Below, piece after piece: positions 36,469 through 50,690 of a stretch of DNA of 64,000 nucleotides. Location of the stretch: NCBI RefSeq assembly GCF_905475345.1, contig NC_066591.1, positions 481,501 through 545,500 on the forward strand. Reading direction: 5' to 3'. Source of the DNA: Vespula vulgaris. Lineage: Eukaryota; Arthropoda; Insecta; Hymenoptera; Vespidae. How positions within the stretch are numbered: the first letter of the stretch is position 1; the number at the start of each line of letters is the position of its first letter. The translations under genes and the position numbers were made by a program. The notes below the pieces were generated by a model. The model ran no database searches, was not told the DNA's origin, and saw only the letters and a program-made list of their open reading frames with translations.

Positions 36469-38456
36469 ATCATCAATATGAAAAATAATCGTTGCAGCCG
36501 ATACCTCCTACGAATCACTTTTTCGAGTACTGTCGTTAAAAATTCTCAACGTTAAACGTATTTATCATCGTTTTCTCGAACGATCGAAGGCTTTTGTCGT
36601 TTTTTACGTTTATTTAAACACGTTGAGAGGAAGCCAAACGTAGTTACTTAAGTTTGTAGGAATTCTTCGAAGCTGTTCAACGAATTATGACGTAGCAAAT
36701 GCTCGCGATGGAATCGATGACTAAGTAGCTTCGTCCTCGGGAGAGTATTTTAGAGAAGCGTCTTTTCCGATCGTGCCTCCGACCACGACGAGTACAACGT
36801 TTTAAGCTATTAGTTTCTCTTTCTTTATTTCTTTCTTTGGCTCGTGATGCGCCACCCATAGAAAGAGCTCGATGGTTCTCATAGTCTGATTCATCGTCGA
36901 ATGATCGGAGCTACTAATTAACCGTCAGGATCCGGTTCCTCGCAGCTGGCAGTGGAATTTCTCTCTCTCTTTCTCTCTCTCACGATTGCTTTCTCTCGCT
37001 CTCGCGTGCGAGAGTTTGCGTCAGCTTGGAGAGAAACTTGGGCAGGCTCTTGAACGGAGTCGATGGACGGAAGAAGAGAGAAAAGAAAAGACGAGTTACG
37101 TCTTTGCGATTTCACTCTCTTCTAGCGAGGCAAAGAGGAAAGCCGGAACAAGGAGGTAAACGAATCGTCGCAGCAATTACGATCTTATTATCTCGGATCG
37201 TTGGACAGTGCGATAGATTTAATGCGAGATAAACTCGGGAAAATCCTTGAAGCGTCGTAGGAATCGTCAACCGCGAAAAATTTCTCTCGAAGGGGAAGCA
37301 AGAGGGAAGGATCGAGAGGATCGAAGGGAAAAAAGATACTACGTAGGTATGCCAGCCATTCCGCTGCTAGAAACCTACTACCTACTACCTAACAAAGTCG
37401 AAGCGAAGGAGAAAGATTCCTTTATCGGATGATCGATTAAGAGATAAGATCGTATAGATCGTCGTCGTGGATCTTCTCGGAAGAGACGTTCGAGACGAGT
37501 GCTGTGTCACCTTTTTCGCGAGCGCTTTTCGCTCGTTTCACGATCGTTTCTCGCGTCGCTTCGGGTAATCGTTGTCTTCTTTCCTTCTCCCCCTCTCTCT
37601 CTCTCTCTCTCTCTTTCTTTCTCTCTTTCGACAGATAATTTGCGCAAATCGTCGTACCACATTCTTGTTCCTCGTACTCCGGAACGATCTGGAATTCGTT
37701 GGACGAGACGCGTCGATTCGATTCTAATTCGTTCTAACGCTTGTCCTTCTACCGTCTGCAACGAGAGAATAGAAAATGGCGAACCGAGAGAAGCCCGGAG
37801 CATCTGCTCTGGTTTGGCCACCCGCGAGAGGAGCAGTACCAGTTATAGACCGTGGAAAATCATAAATGCCTAACCTACGTGGAATTGAAAGAACAAATAG
37901 GTGTAACTCCGGTACCGATTATGCTCACCGGTCCGCCTCTTTCTCTCTCTCTCTCTCTCTCGCTGGCTCGCTCTGCGGTCTTCGGCCTTTTCGACCACCC
38001 GCGAGAGAAAGGGAATAGCGTCTTCCTCGTTTCCTCGATTCGTCCAACGTCCAGCGAAACGGCATAAATCTCTTCTCTTTTCGACAAAGAACTGCTACGA
38101 TGAATACACCTGTCGATCGACTTACTCTCCGAGCGTGACTGTGTCGAAAACATTATAAATCGCCTTTGCTTTTCTTTCTTCTTCTCTCTCTCTCTCTTTC
38201 TCGACTTCCGATTCGCACGAGAATCGTACTTTTTCGAGCTTGTTTGTTCGGTAAAATCACCTCGTCGTACCAGAGGGGCTCGGTCGAAGAGCGTCCAGCC
38301 GTCTAGCCGTCCGCGGCGAATCGATTAAGCGTCGTGCCAGGTAAAGCGCCAAACGCCATACCGCATCGTTCTTTCTTCGAGAGGATAATTAGCCATCCTC
38401 TTGGATGATTTTGGCCGCGAAGCCAACATTTCGTTCTCTCGCTTCCTCTTCCTCTT

Positions 38457-38491
<35 letters not shown>

Positions 38492-40164
38492 CTCGCACAC
38501 TCCGCAGGCGGTTTTCCACTTCTCGGAGAAGCGTAAAGAATCGTTAATGATCACGGGCAACGTCGTTTGCCGCGCAAACGATTCGAATGAAATTCGTTCG
38601 TTTCGAGTTCGCTCGAACATTCGCGAACGCTCGGATTCTCACGAGCGAGAATCGGTAAGAACGTGTCGCGTAGAACGCTGCTCCGCACGCACGCGCACAC
38701 ACACAGAGATACACACGAAAGACCGAAGACAACTTTATACGAACATTGAGAGGCAGGTAAAACCTTCGTGGGAGAGGGGCAGAGGGGGTGTGTCTTTGGT
38801 TCGAAGAAAGGGGATAAGAAGAAAAAGAGATCCTAAACGGCGTGCATCCGGGTTTCGTGGCGAGTGTAGCCAGAGGGATAAGAAGAAGGTATATACCTAC
38901 TTACGTCTTCTTTCTACTCTTTCTCTCTCCTCCTCGGTCAGCTGGCTATGACAAATTCGTGAGAGAAAGAGACAGCTCTCGATGGAAAATCACCAAGGAT
39001 AACCAATTCGGAATGTTTTCTTTCAGGAAACTTTTCTTATGCCGTCGACGATCGGTGGCGATCTTTTTGCTCGTCCTTTCACGATTTATGCCACCGAGCG
39101 TGGCGGAGTGTGGTCCTAGGACACGATAATAAATTGACCTAGCGGATCGACGTTGATGAGGGACGATAAAGATCGACGCCTTCTCGCGATCGCTACGCGA
39201 ACGACCGATGGAGATGGAAACGAATAGGTAGAGGAGAGCGGGAACGGGGACACGAATCCCTATGGGAGGACGCACGGCATTCCAGGTGCGCTGTAACCAA
39301 TTTGTGAGCCGAGCGATAGTGACAAATACACGATATTGCCATAACGTATCGTCGGGGCATTGCTATCGGTTCGAATTAATAGTCAACGTCGCTGACTAAT
39401 AGCCACATTAATTAACGATCCGCGGGTCCAGATTAGCCTAATCCGGCTTAATTTAGTGATCGTACCGTTGCGCGATCCTTCCTATCTGCCTACCTGTCTC
39501 CTACGTCCGAGAGACGGAGAGAGAGGGGGAGAGAGATGAAGAGAGAGAAAGAGAGAGAATCGTTATTTCCACTTGGCCAATGTCGCCTGACCCTCTTTCC
39601 ACTCCTTCCTCCATCGTACACCGACGTGACGCATACCTAAAAAGATAGACTTGGCATAAACTCGAAGAGCGTCGAGCCGAAGATGGTAGCGATCTTCTCG
39701 GCTTAATGCGAGCCGACGTTCCTATCGACCTCGAGAGATGGAGAAATCGAGATGGAAACTCCGAATGAAAGCTTCCGAATCTTTCGTGCAATTTTCGAAA
39801 GGCTTATTTCTGCTACGGAAGAGGAAGGAGAAGAGGAAGAAGAGAAAGAGAAAGATGGTAGACCGTAGGCGTAGGGTATACCAAAATGGCGAGGAAGATG
39901 GATCGCGAGAGGACTCTAGGCGAGACGAGGCGAGGGGAAGCGAGAGGAGTTCTCTCGATTGGTCTGTTTGCCAGCGCGAAGAGCGTCCGAGCGCGTTACA
40001 ACTCAAACCTTTTAGCCGTTGTTTGTTCGCCGCTTTGTATTCTATTTGTACAAGCGCTTAAACAACTCCGGCTGGCATAAGCTCCGTTGAAGCCCACTCG
40101 AGCGCGTCGCGCGAACCCTCGAGCCGAGTCGAGGATACGGAAGGAAATTTCGAAAGAAGACCTC

Positions 40165-40204
<40 letters not shown>

Positions 40205-40597
40205 AGAGGGAGGGAGAGAACGGAATCCATCTGTGGCATTCTTCTCCAAGATCGAAGAAGAAGACGCTTCGGCTCGCGGGCCCCGTGGCAAAACGCGCGT
40301 CCGTCTTCCATTATCGTCTAATTGGATGAAGATGCAGTTCCCTTTGTCCTTCCTGGAGAAGTCGGACGTATCCGAGAAAGCATCCGCGCGTCGCGTTTAA
40401 TTGTTTTGCCCCGAGATAATTGGGAGGCAGCGCTCGGTGATTGCCCGTTACGATGACTTAAGCTTTCGCTGCGTTTAAGTGCCCCATTGTTGCACGACAT
40501 CCGAGGACCTCGGTCCTCGCTAAGGGCGGAGGCGCCCTTTAAGTAAGACTTTAACCCTCTCAGGCTTTTCCTCCACCTCCACCTCAAGCACCTCCTT

Positions 40598-40632
<35 letters not shown>

Positions 40633-43600
40633 TCTCTTACCGATACCTCCTCGATAGCATCGACTCGACTTTTCTCACGCACCTTCTCCTTCCCCTCCTC
40701 CTCGATCTCCTTGTCGTCGCGCTGGTCGCTGTTAATAGAATGTACGCGTCCGTCTTTGTAAATTCATCGTCGGCCGAGTCGGGCCGAACTCGCCGCGAAG
40801 AAGGGGAATAAAGAAGAGGGGGAGTTGCGTTTGCGTGAGAATCTCCCGAGGCATCGGCCGATCCGATCGGTTCGGAGCTCGAGCCAGGCGCAGCCATCGG
40901 ACGAAGCCATCGAGACGAATTAAGCTCTCGAGCTGTTGTGACAGAATTTCATAATCACCCACCGTGATTCGGAACCGACAAACTGTGGGAGCGTGAGATC
41001 GATTCGAGCGATTCGACGCACGCTGACTCCTACATTCGCCTCGCGCTATACATCTATAAGTAGCCTAGCTATATAGATTTATCTACCGATCTACTGCTCA
41101 CGAGACGCGGTATAAAAAAGTTCTCCGATCATCGATCATCGATCGCCATCTTTCGAAGCTTCCTTCTAATAACCGTAAGATCCCTCGGTCATGCTCGTTT
41201 TCCTTTCCACAGAGAACGAATCTCGATCTACTTCGTTTGCGATTACGTCGGAACGCGAGTCGCGAAGAACCTAGTGGCGTTAGTTTTACGTATGCTCTTG
41301 GCGAGGTGGGCTGGGGGAGGAAAAGGAGAACGAGACGGAGGAGGAGAAGATTTATTATCCTCCGAGGGCTTACGTCTCTATCGTTTGGTCGAGCGCGCGG
41401 ACGAACGGGATAGCAACGAAATAAACACGTCGTATACAAATGTAAATCGTGCTTTGGTTTTACGACGGCGCGGTACATCCTCGCGCGCCCATAATTTTTG
41501 ACGTTACAACGTTCGCGATTAGCGTGCCTCCTACTAATGGTAGCTTTCGCCGTTAAAAAGGTTGATGACCACAGTAATAGTTTTTTATTGCCACGGCCGA
41601 GAGAGGGAGAGGAGGAGAGGGGAAGGGGCCAGCTCTCGCCGCGAAATCTCTTCGATTTGCCTAAGCAAACGGAAGGGCTATAAACGCGTGCTTGGCCCTT
41701 TCGAGTCGACATTAGCGTCGCTATCGAGGAAAAGCCCTTCCAAACGCCGACCGATACGCGCCGTCGAAATACTTGTTTCTTTCCTTCTTTCTTTCCTCCT
41801 TTCTTCCTCTTTTCTCTTCCCTTCTCATCTCTTCTCTCTTTCATCGCATTTTTACAACTTTATAATCTTACCTCGTAAATCCTTAAGAAGAATCACGTAA
41901 CACGCGGCGTGACGTTTCTTGGCGCGACGCTCGGACCGAGCGAAGAAGATTCTTGCTTCTTCTTGCTTCTTGTAAATATTTGCCAGCATCGTTGCCGGAA
42001 AAACCGCTTGCGGTTCTTCTCCTTGTCATTTGAGTCGCTCTTTTCGAGTTCCAACGAGCCACGAGTGGACTGTAAATACGAGTAAGCGACGGCCATGGAA
42101 AGAGTCCGGTTTTTCACGGAATTTCACGATAACTCGCCGTAGATGTTCTATCGATAATGCCACATTGTGTTGCGACTAGTATGAAAATATTGTTGCCCGT
42201 GTAAATTTTTAACGGAATGTATTATTGACTCTCGATAAAAATGGAATTTGATTTGAACTATTTATTAGCAGGTTTTACGAGTTCGCTGGCACAGGTAACG
42301 CACCAAGATACGGCGAAGATACGCACGACGAATACCTGCACCGTAATAGTACGCGTATCCGTACGTACATACATATTTGCTTGGAAAGAAAAGAAAGAGT
42401 AGGTGCGCCCGGTTTGTTCCTGTTGGAAACTCAAACAGGGCCGACCAGGGTGGAGCGTCCTTCGCCACCTCGCCTTTCTCACTTCGTTATCTTAATTCTC
42501 CAGAGAGAAAGAGAAAGATAGTCAAACAATGGAAACCTCGGAAAGAAGAGAGACGACTTCTTATCTGATTTTCCATGATCCACTTCCGTGTTATTCTTTC
42601 GTCCTCGTTGACAGCTTTACTTACTTTCTTTCATGGGATCTCGCCGTCCCAACCGAAAGGATCATCTTGTTCGTGCTCCTCCTCTTGCCTCGGGAACGCG
42701 AGAAATTCGTTAAATGTTTTTTTAAGATCTACCCACGGATTTAGAATCCTGCAAGGGATAGGAACAGACCTTAAAGACTCGTGCTTTCCGTGTACCTTCG
42801 GATAGAGATCTTTGTCGAAAGATAGCATAATTGACACCTAACAGGTGACTCGGTCGATCGTCTAAGAAAGAACCCTCGAAAAGTAGCTCTTCGATTCGCT
42901 GAAACGTTTCTACGATAGCTTTGTTTCATCCGTTCTTATCTTTCATCTTTTTCCCCCGATTAAATCGATTATAAATCGTTATTATTATTACTATTTTTTT
43001 GCTTCCTTCTTTTTAATGACTCGGACTCGACGAAGACGGTGCCGATATCTGACGACGGAAAGTTTACTTGCGAGATATCTTATCGGAGTTACGAGAATCG
43101 ATCGTCGGTAAAGAAGATGTCTTCTCTATAGAAACCTGTATTACGGATCGTAAATCGCGAAGACAGCATTTTTATCTTAAACGGGTAACCGTTGGATAAT
43201 TCGACTTATCGATCGACCGATAGTCTTACTTTCGATTTTATCTCTGCCTTTCTTTCGAACCTAACTTTATAATACTACATTCGTATTACCTTTATTTGCA
43301 TTTTTATCACGAATAGAAGCATGCTCCCATTCGTACGGAGAAAGTTATAAAATTATTCTCTAGCTGAACACTTTTCCTTTTCCTTTAATATCTTTTGATC
43401 GTTAGAACAAAGGACAGAGAAGAATAACACCAAAAAGAAAACATAAGAGCGTTGATTGTAAAAGAACGTTACGATACAGGAGCTGGATCTTTCGGGGATA
43501 GTTTCGGAGTGGGACCTGTCATTTCGTCAAATAATTGTCAAACGAAATAACGAGAGAGAAGAAGAATAAAAAGAAAAGGAAGAGAAAGAAAAAAAAGAAA

Positions 43601-43912
43601 AACGAAGACGAAGCGAAGACGAAGACGACGAAGTAGAAGAAGAAGACAATCTCTGAAACTTCATCGGCAACGATATAAAGAGATGAGTCGCAAGGCGCGA
43701 GAGGTGGTGGTGGCCGGTGTCACGCACGTGGATCAATACCGGCGCGCGCGCTGCTCGAGCTGGCTTCTAGTGCCATCTCGTGGCGTTACGCAAGAACTCG
43801 CGGCAGCTCGCGCGGCGAACAGTCGTCTCGCGTCGCGGATACGCGTCGCACGCCGCGCAAAGGACATTCCGAATCTGGGGAGAGAATCCTCCCAAAGATA
43901 CGCGCTCATCTG

Positions 43913-43917
<5 letters not shown>

Positions 43918-43960
<43 letters not shown>

Positions 43961-44032
43961 TTCTTTTTCTCTCTTTTTCTTTCTTTCTTTCTTTCTTTCT
44001 TTCTCTCTCTCTCTCTCTGTCTCCGTCTCTGT
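43918..44032. repeat. Long CT/CTTT pyrimidine tract
   Basis: About 115 bp of pyrimidine-only or nearly pyrimidine-only sequence made of CT and CTTT units. Beyond about this point the window becomes poorer in long microsatellites. Confidence 0.93.
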
Positions 44033-46099
44033 CTCTATCTCTTTCTTACTCCTTGTCTCTCTTATCTCTTACACTCTTCTCGGTCCATCCATCAATCTTC
44101 ATCCCTCTTTACTATAATCGGACCAAAACTGGACTTGGCCGAGAGAGCTCGCGTTTTTTCTCTTCTGCGACAACTCGACGCCACTTCTTCGAGAGGATGC
44201 GCGTCTTATCGCCGGTGGATCGACCCCTCGAAAACTCGTGCGTCTCAATGTTTTAAGAATATAGACGATTCGGGGATTCACATTGCACCTCGATATGAGA
44301 ACGCGCTAAGATGCCATTACGAATGGCTCGCGAAGAATACGCCCTGGAAATACGTGAATCGGTCCGACGTCCGCGCCATCCCCCGAGATCTCATTAATAA
44401 GTTCGGCAAATCGAATTAACGGAGTCGGCGAATCGTTACCCACTTTTGACCGAACGTTAACTTTGTCGCGGATTAACTCGCCTTGCCATTATCTCTCGAG
44501 AGAATAGAAACTTCGTTTCGTGCTCCTTTTTCTAGCTGGTTAAAATATAAGTTGTTGTCTACGGTGGGTGGGGCGGGGGAGGAGAGAACGCATTCGACCG
44601 TCCGAAGGCGCGTCGCGTGTCACCGAACTCGATCGAGATAGACGCGAGAGTTCGCGTCTTTTTTCTTCTCGCGTTTGTTCGCAATCGATGATTCGATGAA
44701 ATAAAAGCGAGGTAAAAAAGAGGGGCGAGAAAAGTTCAAGGCAACGTTCACGGCTATCCTCCGTCGCTGATAAAGGGCGAGGCCTTTTCTCTTTTGCATC
44801 TTTATCTACACGTACACACACACACATACATATATGTGTGTGTATATATATACAAGTATACGTATATACGCGTATTATAACATCGTTAGAACTCGAAACG
44901 CTTTCTTTCGCAACGTGTATTTCCAACGACGCGCGATGCTACGACCACAAGCACGTTTTTGTTGATTTTAGGGAAGAACGGTTGATGCATCGCGCAAAGT
45001 CGAATCTTGAAATGAAAGTTTAATCGAGATCGTCGCGGCTTCTCGTTCCCACGGCAACGCGTAGCTCTCTCGACGGACGGCACGATGCCGAGAGCTTGAT
45101 AGAAAGCGACAGTATCTGGAGGAGGACCGTCGGGAACGCGGCTCTGCGTTCGTCGTTGTCAGTGAAGCAGAGGGTAAGTCGAAAGTAAATATTTTTTTCG
45201 ACTTTTGAGGTAGAATTTATCCGTTTATTTGAGAAAGCGAGATAACAAGTAGTCTTTTTGATAAAATGCAAAATTTCTACATGCCGCACGTAAGTGAACG
45301 GATGATAAAGAATATTTTTTTCCAAGTTACGTTGCATCTCGAGGCTAGCGCAAATAAACTGGAATATAGTTGTTTTTGTCGTTCTAATAAATATCTAATG
45401 GCGATTAGATATCGCCGAGTAGAACTTCGTTGAGATAATCTCGAAGAGGTGAAGGGTGGAAGAACGACCTTGGCGGTTAACGAGAGACGGGCCAGACAGC
45501 GCGTCCGTTTTTCGATGGTCGAATCTATTACATCTATATATACGAGTCTGAGTCCGATCTTGAGTTGCGCGTATTACATGCGTTCGATATTATCAACACG
45601 CGCGTGTATCTATACACGGAGAAAGCTTGGCGCCGGTCAAACCTCGCGATCGTAATCGACGATTTTTCGGCATCACAATTTTTTTTTTTTTTTTCTTTTT
45701 CTTTACGAACCAATCGAAAGTAACGGATCGGACGATAATTTAATACAGATAGACGTTCTTAAATAAATCACTTAATCGACCTTTATCGCGCAAAAGTAAA
45801 CGAAGATCGGAAGGCGAGCAGCGTAGATAATCCCGTAACTTTGCATACAATTATTTCATTTCGTACTTTATCTTATCCGTTCTAGTTTTTCTCTCGGAGA
45901 GACGATAAATCGATCTAACATCGTAGTTTCGACCTCGAGTCAAAGTATTTATCTTTATCTTCTTGGATAACGGCAATTACAAAGGGCAATTCGTTTACCA
46001 CCTTCTTCTATCGCACAAACCATCCTATTTTTCAATCGTCCGAGATAGAAAGTCTCCCTCCGAGTTGGTCCTTCCGATACGTTCGTCGTTTTGTCGTGG

Positions 46100-46248
46100 C
46101 TGCCGATACGATAGATAGACGAAGACGGACAGCAGATAGAAGAGACGAGACGAGAAGCGCGCGTTCGGTCAGACGCAAGAGCGATGCGTTAGTAAACAGT
46201 CGTTCGGCGTGCATTCACCACGTTTCGTTCGACGCGAGTGCAGTGCGT
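46100..46248 (+). promoter_or_regulatory. Possible Ndae1 promoter / first untranslated exon
   Basis: A GC-rich island in otherwise AT-rich DNA contains a TCAGAC initiator-like element (46168-46173). It is followed by GTGCAGTGCGT and a donor-like GTAAGAAG starting at 46249, the usual look of an insect first exon. A similar exon-like segment ends at GGTAAGTCG near 45174. Either could be a non-coding 5' exon of Ndae1; transcript data would be needed to tell. Confidence 0.2.
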
Positions 46249-46340
46249 GTAAGAAGTGCATGAATCGCTCGCAAATCGTCCGAGAGAAAATCTTTCGCCT
46301 ACGTAACATAGTCGCACGAGTGCTTCTCTCTTCTTCTCTT

Positions 46341-46386
<46 letters not shown>

Positions 46387-47860
46387 GTTATCTCGTTCTC
46401 GAAAGGACAAGGAGCAAAGTTTGACTGCATCGATTGGATCGAATACTTGATTTAGACTTTTTTCCAGCGTACTCGGAGAATGGATAGCTCATATTCGTTT
46501 TACAAGTAGGACGGATTTTTTTTCTTTTCCTTTTTATTTATACGTTTATGATACATCGCCATCGCTCGATAAGAAACATTTTTTAAGAAGAGAATTCTTA
46601 CGATATCGAAACTTAGATAAAGAACGTGTACGAAAGATAAAAAAAATGATTGATATTGAATCGTCCGTTTTGTTTTTATATCATTTTGCGGATGTTCTTG
46701 CATTCGTATCGGAAAGATATCGGATTAAAATTCTGACAGAGGTTACATCGATGGGTAGAAACATTGCGAGATCATCATTCATTCCATTCGATAGCATTAA
46801 AATTATCGATACGTCGATGGTAGAAGCAGATTGATTCGTTAAATATAAGTTGATAAACGCGCTGCCCATGAAATATCGAGACGAATTTGCTTTTACCTTG
46901 ATTTATCGATCGTCGCCCACATTCGGCGAATCGTTTATTTAATTATTCGATAATTCCTATGAAAGATAATGACGAAAACGAGTTTACTCGTGTTTTATTT
47001 CAATGGCGCAAATATTTGTATAATTAGACAGAATGAACATTCGCGATCTAATCGTTCCACCTTCTCCACTTTTAATCAATTCGCTAGATACTTGGAATTG
47101 AAATAATAATAATGATTACGAGGAATAACCGTGCGTTAGAAAGCAATCGAAGGTGTGTCAAGTACAAGATTCGATATAAACGTTGCGCTACTATGTGGCT
47201 TATTATGATGACTCTTTCGTTATTAATCGCGTATAATAGCACCGGTACGGTTTATCTTCGATCTTCTTCTTCTTGATGCGCGACGTTACATACTGGTTCG
47301 AACGAGTAAACAGTAAATTTTCAAATAAATCGAGAGATTAGCTCGATCTAGGGAACGTGCTTCGTTCGAATCATTCGCGATGATTCATCATAACTAGGGA
47401 GAGAATTTTCCTATTGATATTCCAAATGATCATATTACTGCAAAAACCTAATGGATTTTAAACGAGATCAGGAAGAACGACATAATAATGATATTACGAT
47501 AATCATTTCTCGCCAGTCGTCTTTATCTTTATCTTAATAGTTTGGACAAAAAAATTTCACATAATCGTACACGATAAAATTAATCCGACCTTATATGAAC
47601 GTAAACTCACGTTATCGCACAATAGCCACGTTAATGCGTACCATTTATCTATGTAGGTATTAAGCCATGAAAGAGATAACGATCGAATCATCAAAACGCT
47701 AAACGCCATAATGGTAGAACGGAATTTGAACGATGCTTTCGCTTCTTCCGTCAAACCTAATTGACTAATTTGATTTCAAGGCTGACTAATTTCAATTTAC
47801 GCTTTCCGACGATTTCTTCGTATGAACTTTCGGCTTTGTTGTCGTAGTAATCTTCCTCTC

Positions 47861-47900
<40 letters not shown>

Positions 47901-50596
47901 GCCACTTTGTTATATCTGCAGAATACTTGCAGCTATACTACTTCGAACAGAAGCTAGTCAAATATTCTCTCTATTTTATTTCCGTGCGCGTGGAAAGCTT
48001 TTACGTAATAACAACGATATTGCGAAAGCTTTCGGACAGTGTGTAACGCGTTCGACCTAAACGACGTACAGAATCTTCGGATACTTACCGGTTTTTATAC
48101 GATGTAATTGCTATACCGATCGATCGTCTCTCTCTCTCTCTCTCTCCCCCTTTGGTCCCGAACTTCCTTCGATAAAAACACGAGTAAAAGTCGATGAAAA
48201 ACTGTTAACCTTTAGATAAAATGAAAATCTTTTACACGATGGAACGAACGATCGATATCGGTACCGTCCACAGGTTTTCATACGATTATACGTACGATTT
48301 ATACGCGATTTGTGTACGATTTGCCAACGATTCGAGCTTAGCAATCGTTCGCGACGAGTATATACCCGGTGTCGTTTACGTAAGAGCTAGTTACGTGTCC
48401 CTTCACATCGTCGACAACGTTTATAAAGCTTACGATGCACACTTGTGGGTGTTTGCAATAGGAGATCCATTTGCGATTATGCGTACCTAAGTCATAAATC
48501 TGCATTTTATTGTGCTAAGAGAAGTACGTAGGAAAAGCGTGTAGTCAGCTAGATATCGATCTCGGTACCCATTTCGGTCACATATTTTATGACTCTGCTG
48601 AATTTTTTGACCGCTCCATTTTTCTCTTTCTTTTTAATTTTGGCAAAAAGTTTCAGCGGAAAACGGATATCCTATAAATTTCGAAATAATGGAATACCTG
48701 TCCATGCATCTGTAAGAGATATCGAACAAATAACATTTGCGCGACACTCGATAAATGTATTAAGATCTCGTCGACGTCGTTTTCCCTTTATTCGCCTTCT
48801 TATTCGTAATCGATGATGGCCCGTGAACGTTTCACGTTTCAACGATATATCGATAATTTCTCTAGTTAAATTTTCCAGGTCGTTAAGCCCTCTCGATATG
48901 CCCGGCCCAACATAATTTCTGGTTGGAACATTTCCCCGTAGCCAAGAGGGGAACGAATTTGAAATAGAAAGAAAGGAAAAAGGAAAAATGAAATGACGCA
49001 TGTCGTCTAATTACAGCCGAGAGTAATTGAATTTGTTCTTGAAATATTTACACGCCCGTCGGCTCGCGTTAATTTCGCGATCGAGATAGAGGATATTTTG
49101 GAAGTAGTTGAATTGCTTTTTTATGCAAACTTCGAGTAACATCCGCTTCGTGCGAGTTATTCCAGAGACGTGTCGCAACACCGAAGTGTTGCTCGCTCGA
49201 TTTAATTACAAACGTGCCGTTGTCGAGTTCCACGAGGAAAGGAAGATTTTTCACTGGTTGACGTTAATATAATTACGAGTTATCATTTCCATCGATAAGC
49301 TCCTTATAATATTATTCTCTCCGAGTTACTCTTGGAAAGACTAATTGTAAATCGAAGACGATGGTTTTCTTATCGGTTGCGTCAGTCGTATTGTTATGCC
49401 GTATATTAATGACTCGATTATCATCCTTAACGAGTTTATTCACGCGGTCACTGCGTGATTACACGAACGATGGAGAAAAAAAAGAATTGTATAAAGCAAG
49501 GACTTTTTCATTCATCGACGTTATTGTTGCTCTCGTTAATATGACTCATCGGAGTAAACTCATTAATGTTCGTAATTCGAAAGGATGAAGAAGTTGCGCT
49601 CGAGCTGCTCCTTTTCGAACGCGACTATCACGGGCGTAGTACGATCGTCGATGATCCATCCATCCTTACGACGCGACGGTTTAAACTACTTTTCCCTTGT
49701 ACCGGCGCGACAAACGCCGTACGACCTTCGACAATTAAATGATCATCGTTCGGTTACACGGCCCCTCCGTCCTCTCGGTCCTCCTTTATTAGTAGACGCG
49801 TTATGGACGAGATAGGCATTCACTATGCCAAGGCACGCTAGATAGGTAGACGTAGGTAATCATAGCGTGGTAATTATCCACTTGACGGCTACCGATCGTC
49901 GTCGCTCACGGGTCAGCGCGATCTTGACGTTCCGTAAATTCGTCCTTGATTCGATCGATTCCGACGAAATCGTTTCGACAATCAGTCCAACACATTCCAG
50001 TAACAGCCGTTTCGCAGATGTGAGCGTATCGATATGCGCACCGATTCTTTACGATCTCGTACATGTGTAACCGTTATAAGAATCGTATAAGAAGAAGTCT
50101 CTTTATCGCAGCGTGGATCAAACCTCATCGAGATCAAGATCGTACAAAGACTGACAGATTTGAAATATCTCGACGAGATCGAATTAAGAGATATCGATCC
50201 TTCGAACGTTGTAAGTACTTATCTCTATCTTGGACTCTTTCGCTTTCCATTATCCTTATCGCGATACATCGCGCTTGTAAAAGATCGTTTCTATAAACTT
50301 TGACGAGCTCTTTTATTGGGATAAAAACTCGAGTCGATTAATTCGTTTTCAACGACTTCTCGTTGAGAGATCGAGCGAGGAAACGAATCAATGGCTTTTA
50401 TATTCTTGTTCGTCAACAATTTTATTCAACTCCGAATCGAATTTGTATAAGTAAAACTTTTTTATTTTAAGACATCGTTGCGTAACATTCGTACTTGCAT
50501 TTGTAAGTTAATCAGAAAATCACCTGGCAAGATCCGCTCGTAAATCAATTTACTTCCGTTCCGTGTAACGCTATCGTCATTACCGTCGTCGCTGTC

Positions 50597-50635
50597 ACCA
50601 TCACCATCATCATCCTCATCATCATCATCATCATG

Positions 50636-50670
<35 letters not shown>

Positions 50671-50690
50671 TGCCATCATCGTCGTCGTCA
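50597..50690. repeat. (CAT)n trinucleotide repeat
   Basis: About 30 CAT/ATC triplets with a few CAC and CTC variants, upstream of Ndae1. The - strand methionine-rich frame over it is an artefact of the repeat. Confidence 0.95.

Noticed and set aside
44135..44419. A 94-codon + strand frame with fairly mixed composition
   Set aside because: No recognisable domain, no clear promoter or splice context. Left as a weak possibility only.
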